A stretch of DNA of 17,990 nucleotides from NCBI GenBank assembly GCA_903970295.1, contig CAJCHQ010000879.1, positions 1 to 17,990 on the forward strand, given 5' to 3'. The notes beneath the pieces were generated by a model that saw only the letters and a list, made by a program, of their open reading frames with translations, made no database searches and was not told the DNA's origin. The stretch is from Bryobacterales bacterium (lineage in GTDB: Bacteria; Cyanobacteriota; Vampirovibrionia; Obscuribacterales; Obscuribacteraceae). Position 1 is the stretch's first letter. Each line of letters starts with the position of its first letter. Positions 1 through 5,902 of this stretch are shown piece after piece. Position numbers and translations under genes: made by a program.

Positions 1-98
1 ATCAAATGAGATCAGGTCCACATCTAGTTTTACATTGTCAGTCGGATCCATTCGAGCTAAGCAGAATGTGTAAACATCATTCGGGTGGAATCTGAGTT

Positions 99-1046
99 AT
101 GCAGTACCGGGATTTCGGAAATACCGGAATCAAAGTCTCGGAAGTCGGGTTTGGCACCTGGGCCATTGGCAGCAATGAGCACGGCAACAGCTATGGTCTG
201 GTCGAAGACAAAGTGGCGCTGGAAGCGTTGCAGAAGGCTTTCGATCTGGGCTGTAATTTTTTCGACACAGCCGACGTGTATGGCTGGGGACACAGCGAAG
301 AGCTTTTGGGGCGAGCTTTCAAAGGCAAAAGAGACCGGGTGGCGATTGCCTCCAAGGTCGGCAGCGACTTCTATCAAGGAGTGGGTTTTCAAACATTCAC
401 CCCCGATTACATTCGTTTTGCCCTCGAGAAAAGTCTGAAACGGTTGAAAACAGACTACATCGACGTCTATCAGTTACACAATCCGCCGCTCAAGGTAATC
501 AACAGGCCGGCAACCTATGAAGTGCTGCGGGAACTCAAAAAGGAAGGCAAGATTCGTGCCTGGGGGCTTTCGGTCTTCGATCATATCGAAGGATTTGCCG
601 CCCTAGCCGTAGCCGGTCCCGACAGCCTGCAAGTGCCTTTCAATATTTTCAACGAAAAACCCGGCTCCGAACTCTTTCCCAAAGCGCGCGAAAAAGGCTG
701 CGCAGTAATTGCCAGAGAACCTCTGGCCAATGGCTTCTTGACAGGCAAATACAAATCAGAGAATCAATTTGACATTGGCGATATCAGGCGAAACTGGCCG
801 CCAACTCATATTCGTGCTCGGGTCGTCGCCGCCAACCAACTGCAATTTTTAGCTCGCAACGAGCAAACTCTAGCTCAAGCGGCGATTCGTTATGTGCTCA
901 CACATGATTCAATTTCTGTGACCATTGCCGGAGCGAAAAACTGGCAGCAGGCTGAAGAAAATCTGAAAGCCTCGGACGGCCAACTCTTGACGAGGCCCGA
1001 GTTGGACGCGATTCGAGAATTGCAGGTCAAACACTTTGGTTTGTAA
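99..1046 (+). CDS. Aldo/keto reductase family oxidoreductase
   Basis: Likely an NADP(H)-dependent cytosolic reductase of carbonyl compounds; the substrate cannot be told from sequence. The 315-residue protein has the usual family length for a single TIM barrel. It opens with a beta-hairpin typical of the family (RDFGNTGIKVSEVGFGTW). The catalytic tetrad is visible as Asp56 (DTADVYG), Tyr61, Lys86 (IASKVG) and His127 (YQLHNP). A late SVTIAGAKN segment matches the cofactor-phosphate-binding region. The ATG at 99 follows a GGGTGGA-type ribosome binding site about ten bases upstream. The gene stands alone on its strand and converges on the next gene, with only 30 bases between the stops and no obvious terminator hairpin there. 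It resembles the YajO/general stress protein 69 type of AKR, but I would not assign a symbol. Confidence 0.93.
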   Translation: MQYRDFGNTGIKVSEVGFGTWAIGSNEHGNSYGLVEDKVALEALQKAFDLGCNFFDTADVYGWGHSEELLGRAFKGKRDRVAIASKVGSDFYQGVGFQTFTPDYIRFALEKSLKRLKTDYIDVYQLHNPPLKVINRPATYEVLRELKKEGKIRAWGLSVFDHIEGFAALAVAGPDSLQVPFNIFNEKPGSELFPKAREKGCAVIAREPLANGFLTGKYKSENQFDIGDIRRNWPPTHIRARVVAANQLQFLARNEQTLAQAAIRYVLTHDSISVTIAGAKNWQQAEENLKASDGQLLTRPELDAIRELQVKHFGL

Positions 1047-1076
1047 AAGCAAAGCTGGTAAAACCAAAAATTTGAC

Positions 1077-2192
1077 TTAGTTGTTGACGAAAAATTTGAC
1101 TTTGTTGCCAAAGCGAGAAGGCACTGCCGAAACACTGACTGAAGAGCGCGTGCCGGTAGTGATCGGCATCGCCTGGACAGGCGGCATGTTACTTACTTGA
1201 GGTTGGGATAAACCGGTTGTGGGCGACCCGAAATCCGCCGACTGCGGATAGACTGAGGGCACCGCGGGTGATACCGGGCTCTGAGCCTGAGCACTGGGAA
1301 TAAAACTGTAATTCTGTGTTGCAGGAGCATTCTCCGCCGGGGACGCATTCAGATCAGCGGATTGTGAGTTAATGCTGGCAGGCACGCCGAACGGTCGACT
1401 AGGATTGACTGCCGAGACTGCATTTACTTCAGGCGCTGCATTTACTTCAGGCGCTGCATTTGCTACCGGTGCGGAGAGATCAGTGGAGGCCTCTGATTGA
1501 TCCGGTGCACTTGCCGATCGCAAAGAACCTGGGGCTGTGGGCTCGGCTGCCGGCAACGGTTCGTAGACGTCGCCATTGGGTTGAATTCTGATTGGCATGG
1601 CGCTTGAAAGTCGATTGACCAAACGTCTGTCGGAAGCAATGGAATCATTGATTGGCACGGTGCCGAGAACCTGGTTTGTAAATGGCTCATTGTGGCGGAC
1701 AAGATAGATCACGTACAACCAGGCGGTGAAGCCGATGAACAGCATGAGCAAACCGAAATTAGCCGAAAAATTGATGCCCTGGACGAAGTGAGAAAGTTTC
1801 ATGCCCTGAAGGGCGCTGCTCCAGATCGCAGTTTGCGAAGTGGCGTGCCCGGTGGCGCCATGATTGGCAGGTGAGTGACCGCCACCGTCGTGATCCAATC
1901 CCAGCAAATGCGAAATAAAACCGTGGTGATGACGCGAATCGCCGCTGATCAGATTGGATAGAAAACCGCCATCGCCGCCGCCGTCACCAGCGTGAACAGC
2001 ATGCCCGCTGTGATCGCCCTGGGCACCGTCGGCGAGGAAACCGTCGCCGAGAAAGCCGCCGTCGCCTGCGAAGCCGCCGTCGCCATGCTGATAGTGACCC
2101 TGGTGACCGCCGTCTTGACCGCCATCCATGAAGACAGAGCTGCCGCCGTCCATGAAGACCTGGCTTCCACCGTCCATGAAGACACCGCTCAT
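1077..2192 (-). CDS. Gly/Asp/His-rich repeat protein with one membrane segment, function unknown
   Basis: I do not recognise a family. The 371-residue protein has three parts. Residues 1 to about 110 are extremely rich in Gly, Asp and His: three FMDGG units eight residues apart, then GDGGF-type repeats and a His cluster (HHHGFISHLLGLDHDGGGH, about 87-106). Residues about 141-165 form one hydrophobic membrane segment (FGLLMLFIGFTAWLYVIYLV). The rest is a low-complexity Pro/Ala/Ser/Val tail with repeated APEVNA units. There is no N-terminal signal peptide, so the membrane segment probably anchors the protein with the two low-complexity arms on opposite sides. The ATG at 2192 follows TGAGGT about six bases upstream. 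The Asp/His-rich arm could bind metal ions, but that is a guess. It lies downstream of a coiled-coil protein gene on the same strand, separated by 203 bases holding a long inverted repeat. Confidence 0.72.
   Translation of the reverse strand: MSGVFMDGGSQVFMDGGSSVFMDGGQDGGHQGHYQHGDGGFAGDGGFLGDGFLADGAQGDHSGHAVHAGDGGGDGGFLSNLISGDSRHHHGFISHLLGLDHDGGGHSPANHGATGHATSQTAIWSSALQGMKLSHFVQGINFSANFGLLMLFIGFTAWLYVIYLVRHNEPFTNQVLGTVPINDSIASDRRLVNRLSSAMPIRIQPNGDVYEPLPAAEPTAPGSLRSASAPDQSEASTDLSAPVANAAPEVNAAPEVNAVSAVNPSRPFGVPASINSQSADLNASPAENAPATQNYSFIPSAQAQSPVSPAVPSVYPQSADFGSPTTGLSQPQVSNMPPVQAMPITTGTRSSVSVSAVPSRFGNKVKFFVNN
1418..1461. repeat. 18-bp tandem repeat inside the Gly/Asp/His-rich protein gene
   Basis: The unit CTGCATTTACTTCAGGCG occurs twice in full and about 0.4 times more, without mismatches. 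On the minus strand it encodes the repeated APEVNA block in the low-complexity C-terminal arm. Perfect identity at DNA level suggests recent duplication by slippage. Confidence 0.9.
2125..2183. repeat. 24-bp-period repeat encoding FMDGG units
   Basis: The 11-mer TCCATGAAGAC occurs at 2125, 2149 and 2173, an exact 24-base period. On the minus strand each period encodes one eight-residue VFMDGG-type unit at the extreme N-terminus of the membrane protein. The first unit begins five codons after the start codon. Confidence 0.9.
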
Positions 2193-2305
2193 CCGCGTAC
2201 CTCAGACAATTCGATTGAACCCACCGTGGTGAGCATTCTAGTCCTTTCCGCGCGCCTGTACATATATCTGTCCGGCGATCAGTGGGGATAACCACATTTA
2301 AATAT

Positions 2306-2362
2306 GCTAATCGCCTCGAATCCTCAGCTTTTCGGGGCTGCAGAGAGATCGAGGCGCTTAGC
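2306..2362 (-). repeat. Long intergenic inverted repeat (14-bp arms) with inner hairpin
   Basis: The arms at 2306-2319 (GCTAATCGCCTCGA) and 2349-2362 (TCGAGGCGCTTAGC) pair at 13 of 14 positions. An inner pair, CAGC at 2325-2328 with GCTG at 2337-2340, tightens the hairpin. It lies between the coiled-coil gene and the repeat-protein gene, so any minus-strand readthrough transcript would contain it. No T-run follows in either direction, so it is not a canonical Rho-independent terminator. It could be an intercistronic stabilising or processing stem, or a member of a dispersed palindrome family. Confidence 0.7.
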
Positions 2363-2380
2363 GGATTGTTAACTAACTAA

Positions 2381-2394
2381 CTGACTGAAGTCAG
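2381..2394 (-). terminator. Small hairpin just after a stop codon, weak terminator candidate
   Basis: CTGAC and GTCAG pair around a TGAA tetraloop (TTCA on the minus strand), one base beyond the stop codon of the coiled-coil gene. On the minus strand a TTAGTTAGTTAAC stretch follows, made by an AACT tetranucleotide repeat at about 2371-2382. The stem is only five pairs and the tail is not pure T, so termination would be weak. Confidence 0.3.
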
Positions 2395-2395
2395 C

Positions 2396-2815
2396 TTATT
2401 GTTCGATGCCTTCGAGCTGAGCCACTCTTTGCCTGAGGCTTTCGACGAGACGGGGCAATTCGAAAACTGCCGGCAGGCGTTCTTCAATCGATCCGATATG
2501 CCGGGTCAATTCGATCGAGCGCTCCATTAAGCGGATCAATATCTGTTGAGTAGCGATCAACTGCCTCTGGTTTTCGATCAGTTGGGTTGCCATCTTCGCT
2601 GATTCAACTCTTTGGTCCACCGAAAGCGAGATCAATTCGGTGAAACGCTCGAGTAGCTTTTCCATTTGTTGCTGCACATAGGGTTCAGCCATTCCCGCAC
2701 CAGAAGTGGTGGCGTCGCCGCCGGTGGTGCCAGCTTCAGCAAATATATGACCAAATCCTTCCAAACCTAAATTGGATTCCAAATTCTCGGTTGGTTTCCG
2801 TTGAGCTTCACCCAT
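2396..2815 (-). CDS. Short coiled-coil protein, function unknown
   Basis: I do not recognise a family. From the chosen start the protein has 139 residues: a Gly/Thr/Ala-rich N-terminal third, then an almost wholly alpha-helical part with heptad-like spacing (for example MEKLLERFTELISLSVDQRV and LPRLVESLRQRVAQLEGI). It probably forms a dimeric or higher coiled coil. There is no signal peptide or membrane segment, so it is likely cytosolic or attached to something else. I chose the ATG at 2815 because GGAGG lies ten bases upstream. The in-frame ATG at 2824 sits one base after that motif, and a still earlier in-frame codon at 2839 lies upstream of it. It is encoded upstream of the Gly/Asp/His-rich membrane protein and could be a partner, but the 203-base gap with inverted repeats argues against tight coupling. 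A good promoter lies about 120 bases upstream. Confidence 0.7.
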   Translation of the reverse strand: MGEAQRKPTENLESNLGLEGFGHIFAEAGTTGGDATTSGAGMAEPYVQQQMEKLLERFTELISLSVDQRVESAKMATQLIENQRQLIATQQILIRLMERSIELTRHIGSIEERLPAVFELPRLVESLRQRVAQLEGIEQ

Positions 2816-2933
2816 TAAAATCATTCCTCCACAAAGCAATGCAGCAGCTACAGTCGATTATGCTCTCTTTGTCGACTGATCAGGAGCAAACTATATACCT
2901 AGAGGGGCCGCCGTCAGTGGTGGCACCTGTAGA

Positions 2934-2961
2934 ATTATAACTAAAGCCGATAATAAGGCAA
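2934..2961 (-). promoter_or_regulatory. Candidate sigma-70-type promoter for the coiled-coil gene
   Basis: Read on the minus strand, a perfect TATAAT (+ strand 2934-2939) is preceded by TTGCCT (2956-2961) with a 16-base spacer. Transcription would start near 2927, leaving a leader of about 110 bases before the ATG at 2815. The -35 box matches only four of six consensus positions. Confidence 0.5.
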
Positions 2962-2997
2962 GAGAAAAGCAAAAAATTTCCGAGAAAACTTCGCTTC

Positions 2998-4284
2998 CTA
3001 ACAGACTGCTAACCGACCGGATTGAATGGTGGCATGAACCGGATTCCAGCCGATGTTATAAGGCACCTCTTCCAGCACCGGCACATCGTATATGGTGATA
3101 TCAGCACGATAGCCGCTAGCTATTCGACCAACATTGTCACCACATTTGAGGGCATAAGCAGCGTTTATCGTCAACGCAGTCAAGGCCTCGGCCGGAGTCA
3201 TTTTTAGATGCAGGCAGGCTAAGCCCCAAATGAACGGCAGAGAGAAAATGTGGCAGCTGCCGGGGTTGAAATCGGAGCCCAGTGCCAGTGCCGCACCGGA
3301 GTCAATCAGCTTGCGAGCGGGTGCGTGCGCTGCCAAATTGAGATAGAAGGAAGTGCCGGGCAAGAGGATCGGTATCGTCTCCGAGCGGCCAAATTTCTTG
3401 ATGTCTTTATCACTTACTTGTAGCAGATGATCGACACTGGCAGCACCCATATCCATAGCCAGACTGGTCGCACCCAGAGCCTTGAACTCATCGGCATGGA
3501 CCTTACATTGCATGCCAAGAGATTCGGCAGCAGAAAGAATTTGCTTGGTGTCAAAGACGGTGAAATATCCTTCATCACAAAAGACGTCGACGAACAAAAC
3601 TGAGTCACCATGTTTAGTGTTTCGGGCCTTATCAGCCATGCGCGCGGCCGCAGGTAACATCTCTTCGACGATCTGCTCCACATATTGTTTGCGCTCTACT
3701 CCCGGCGGAATCGCATGCGCCGGCATGAAAGTCGGCACGATCGAAATCTCTTCAGTCGCCTGCAGGTGAAAGATCGTGTCAAGCATCATCAGTTCAGTTT
3801 CGGCATCCAGGCCATAGCCGGTCTTGATCTCGACAGTGGTCGTGCCGTGCTCTCTCATGCGTTGCAAGCGCTGTTTGGCTGATTCGAGCAACTGCAATTG
3901 AGAGGCCTGACGAGTGCCGTTCATGCTGGCCACGATGCCACCACCGGCCTCTGCGATCTCGGCATAACTCTTGCCCTGACAGCGCATACTAAATTCGTTG
4001 GCACGATTGCCGCCAAATATAAGATGCGTGTGCGGGTCGATCAGTCCGGGCGTGACTAATTTGTGTTCGGCCGCCACCTCGATGGTATTGCCGGTGGTTT
4101 GGATCTGTTCGAGCACATGCTGGCGGTCCCCAGCCACGACGATGCGACCGTCGGCCACGGCAATCGCCGCGTCTTTCGTCCGCTCGACCTTATTCATGTC
4201 TTTTCCCCGCACAGGACCATGTGCCAGACAGGGCGTGACCAGCTCGCCGATCGGAGAGATTAGAAGGTCGATTTTTGGTTTCAT
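2998..4284 (-). CDS. hutI: Imidazolonepropionase
   Basis: Hydrolyses 4-imidazolone-5-propanoate to N-formimidoyl-L-glutamate, the third step of histidine degradation, in the cytosol. The 428-residue protein is a metal-dependent amidohydrolase slightly longer than the usual 400-415. Signature blocks appear in order: PGLIDPHTHLIFGGNRANEF with metal-ligand histidines 85 and 87, EIKTGYGL, FMPAHAIPPGV, KVHADEF, ASVDHL, LLPGTSFYL and LGSDFNPGS, the last holding the catalytic/metal Asp. The family call is firm. The ATG at 4284 is preferred over an in-frame TTG directly before it; neither has a clear ribosome binding site. No hutH, hutU or hutG lies in the window, so the rest of the pathway must be elsewhere or absent. 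An extended -10 promoter lies about 115 bases upstream, suggesting its own transcript. Confidence 0.97.
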   Translation of the reverse strand: MKPKIDLLISPIGELVTPCLAHGPVRGKDMNKVERTKDAAIAVADGRIVVAGDRQHVLEQIQTTGNTIEVAAEHKLVTPGLIDPHTHLIFGGNRANEFSMRCQGKSYAEIAEAGGGIVASMNGTRQASQLQLLESAKQRLQRMREHGTTTVEIKTGYGLDAETELMMLDTIFHLQATEEISIVPTFMPAHAIPPGVERKQYVEQIVEEMLPAAARMADKARNTKHGDSVLFVDVFCDEGYFTVFDTKQILSAAESLGMQCKVHADEFKALGATSLAMDMGAASVDHLLQVSDKDIKKFGRSETIPILLPGTSFYLNLAAHAPARKLIDSGAALALGSDFNPGSCHIFSLPFIWGLACLHLKMTPAEALTALTINAAYALKCGDNVGRIASGYRADITIYDVPVLEEVPYNIGWNPVHATIQSGRLAVC

Positions 4285-4396
4285 CAAAACATAAAAAAAA
4301 GAAAGGTCGGAGCGATTCCCATTTCAGCGAAAATTCAGTTGAAGCGCAAGATCGAGGGCGATTCTAACTGTGCCGACAATGCAACTGTGATGTGGC

Positions 4397-4405
4397 ATTA
4401 TATCA
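4397..4405 (-). promoter_or_regulatory. Candidate extended -10 promoter for hutI
   Basis: On the minus strand the sequence reads TGATATAAT, a perfect -10 hexamer with the TGn extension that can replace a -35 box. No good -35 hexamer is visible at 16-18 bases. The predicted start near 4390 gives a leader of about 105 bases before the ATG at 4284. A nearly identical motif precedes the bL9 gene. Confidence 0.5.
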
Positions 4406-4426
4406 ATTGCTTAGCTGGGAAGTCCT

Positions 4427-5236
4427 TCAAGCCGTCTTGAAAAACAGCTCCAACTTTCCTTCCGACACTTGGAGCACGGGAATTAGAGCTGAGCAGTAAC
4501 GACAATTCTCGGGCGAGCCACAAGCGCACGCTTGCGCCTCTTTCGGCGGTGGTTGCTTCATCTCGTCGAGTGTTTTCAGCATGTCTTGCCAGTGCACGCG
4601 ATAGGTCGACGAATCGTCGAGACTGACACTGGCCGAGGAAATTTCCTGGGCGCTCACTCGGCAAGTCGTCATTTGCAATTTCTCGTAGGGCCAGCGAATT
4701 TTCAAACGCTCAGCCAAGTGTTGCTTGAAAAGCATATCGGCAGATGGCCATGCGGCGTCAAACTGCTTCAGGGGCTGGGTTTGAAAATCGACGAATTCTA
4801 GAAGTTGACTGTCTGGATACCAGAGAACGAGATCGATCGTATCTTCGACATAGACTCGCACGTGAGCCACACGAGCTCTGAGTTTGAGCGCGACCGCAGC
4901 AACTTGAGCCCCTTCTGGCCGATACTGCTGATTGATATAACGGGTCAAAGTCTTGTAAGCGAACAAAAACGCTTTGGTATTGTTCTCTTTGTCGCCGAAT
5001 TGTTCGGCTAGTTTTTCGACTGGCCAGTTTTGCCCCATGAACTTTTGCACTTGATGCACGTTGACCAATCGCGACTTGTTGATCTCGGCAATGCCTTTCA
5101 GTATGAAACGCCGGCAGATCGTCGCCGCAGTGGAGTTGGAATTGCCATTTGCATATCTGGAAAAGGCTAATTCGTAAGCCCGCTTGCAAGCCCTATAGGT
5201 TTCCACCATCGAGGGAGTAAACAAAGTCCTGTGCAT
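4427..5236 (-). CDS. PD-(D/E)XK (RecB/AddB/Cas4-like) fold protein with probable Fe-S cysteines, catalytic Lys replaced
   Basis: Looks like a stand-alone RecB-family nuclease-type domain of 269 residues. The N-terminus (LFTPSMVETYRACKRAYEL) matches the conserved opening helix of this superfamily, with Cys17 in the position that binds a 4Fe-4S cluster in AddB and Cas4. The core follows as ...DTIDLVLW (Asp135), a strand, then LLEFVDFQT with Asp150 and Gln152. A Lys is expected where Gln152 stands, as in DYKT. The C-terminus has Cys237, Cys239, Cys245 and Cys248 (CACGSPENCRYC), in line with the cluster-binding C-terminus of the family. The ATG at 5236 follows a GGGGG run about six bases upstream; an in-frame TTG precedes it directly. 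No helicase or cas gene is adjacent. It may be an inactive or structural nuclease-fold protein, or one using an atypical site. Fold assignment is moderate; activity is unknown. Confidence 0.7.
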   Translation of the reverse strand: MHRTLFTPSMVETYRACKRAYELAFSRYANGNSNSTAATICRRFILKGIAEINKSRLVNVHQVQKFMGQNWPVEKLAEQFGDKENNTKAFLFAYKTLTRYINQQYRPEGAQVAAVALKLRARVAHVRVYVEDTIDLVLWYPDSQLLEFVDFQTQPLKQFDAAWPSADMLFKQHLAERLKIRWPYEKLQMTTCRVSAQEISSASVSLDDSSTYRVHWQDMLKTLDEMKQPPPKEAQACACGSPENCRYCSALIPVLQVSEGKLELFFKTA

Positions 5237-5274
5237 CAAGCGCCCCCTTCTTCACGTGCCGTACTTGCATATTT

Positions 5275-5409
5275 GGGCACCATCCTTTGCCCGCAGACAG
5301 AGGACTCCGTCTTGGCAAAAATGCCATTACGGATGGTTCCTGCTTCAGAGCAAAGACCACGATTTCTCTTGGACTTATGCCTTTTTTGCAGGCGGATCGG
5401 GCGTGCCCC
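5275..5409 (-). ncRNA. Structured segment with twin adjacent hairpins, possible leader RNA or small RNA
   Basis: Read on the minus strand, GGGCAC near the 5' end (within 5403-5409) pairs with GTGCCC at the 3' end (5275-5280). Inside, two hairpins abut with no base between them. The first (5334-5359) is TGGT, CTT, TGCT, loop CTGA, AGCA, GGA, ACCA. The second (5306-5333) is TCCGT, AAT, GGCA, loop TTTT, TGCC, AAG, ACGGA. Both have the same plan: outer stem, 3x3 internal loop, four-pair stem, tetraloop. G-U pairs in the first favour the minus strand. The segment ends about 38 bases before the nuclease-like gene. I cannot match it to a known RNA family. On the plus strand a GGGCG/CGCCC hairpin at its right end could act as a competing fold. 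A dispersed repeat is the main alternative. Confidence 0.38.
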
Positions 5410-5532
5410 GCCCTGATCTGAATTCTATTTTTTGAGACCCATACATATGTATAGCACGTATGCATCACAAATGCAATGTTGGTTTTTCTGACAGAGCGTT
5501 GGGTGATCGAAAAGGATTCGGAACGATCGCTC

Positions 5533-5546
5533 AACCGATATCGGTT
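5533..5546. promoter_or_regulatory. 14-bp perfect palindrome, operator candidate
   Basis: AACCGATATCGGTT is a perfect palindrome in the non-coding interval between the divergent nuclease-like gene and xseA. A symmetric site of this length could bind a dimeric regulator, but no regulator gene is nearby and no second copy is seen in the window. Confidence 0.25.
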
Positions 5547-5752
5547 TACCTTCACGACAAAAACAAGATTGATCGCTATTTTCAATTTATCATATTGTCA
5601 AGCGCTCTCGCATTTTCCGTAGCGCGCATGCGACCAAAGGAGCGCGACGAGCATATGCAATAGATCGCTTTAGTACGCAATTCAAACTTATTGCGCAGCA
5701 TCCTGCATATACCGCTTGCGCAAAAATTGCATTTGTCCAGCTTTTCATTTTT

Positions 5753-5781
5753 TTCGCAGCGCGCGAAGATTCTTCTATAAA
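5753..5781 (+). promoter_or_regulatory. Candidate promoter for xseA-xseB
   Basis: TTCGCA at 5753-5758 and TATAAA at 5776-5781 are separated by 17 bases, each fairly close to consensus. The predicted transcription start, near 5788, falls only about seven bases before the ATG at 5795. This favours translation starting further downstream, at the TTG at 5903. Confidence 0.4.
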
Positions 5782-5902
5782 TCAGCTTTTTCAAATGACT
5801 GCAGTACGCCGTTTGGGGATAATTAGAAAAGAGCCGGAACCCTTTGAACTTTTTCGGCTGCCGCAACGTTATTTAAATGTAGGAGCGAACGAGGGGCGGA
5901 AT

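Larger units (their letters stand above)
5237..5902. other. Long intergenic region between divergent genes
   Basis: I see no convincing gene here. Several frames are open for 60-130 codons on both strands, but they overlap each other, lack ribosome binding sites, and show the Cys/Lys/Arg-rich composition of spurious translation. The left half (5275-5409) holds a strongly structured segment listed separately. The right half is AT-richer and carries perfect palindromes: ATACATATGTAT (5441-5452), AACCGATATCGGTT (5533-5546) and TTGCGCAA near 5714. These could be operators for the two divergent genes. The last 108 bases (5795-5902) are open in the xseA frame but probably form its leader. Confidence 0.5.

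Noticed and set aside
1992..2291. 99-codon plus-strand open frame opposite the DGG-repeat gene
   Set aside because: It is the antisense shadow of the repeat region and has no ribosome binding site or domain.
5193..5585. 130-codon open frame on the minus strand overlapping the nuclease-like gene start
   Set aside because: No ribosome binding site, overlaps a better-supported gene in another frame, and its composition looks like translated structured non-coding DNA.
5460..5663. 67-codon open frame on the plus strand with ATG
   Set aside because: No ribosome binding site, no family, and it covers the palindromic operator-like site.
5582..5866. 94-codon open frame on the minus strand upstream of xseA
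   Set aside because: Cys/Lys/Arg-rich translation of AT-rich non-coding sequence, no recognisable domain, overlaps the xseA leader.
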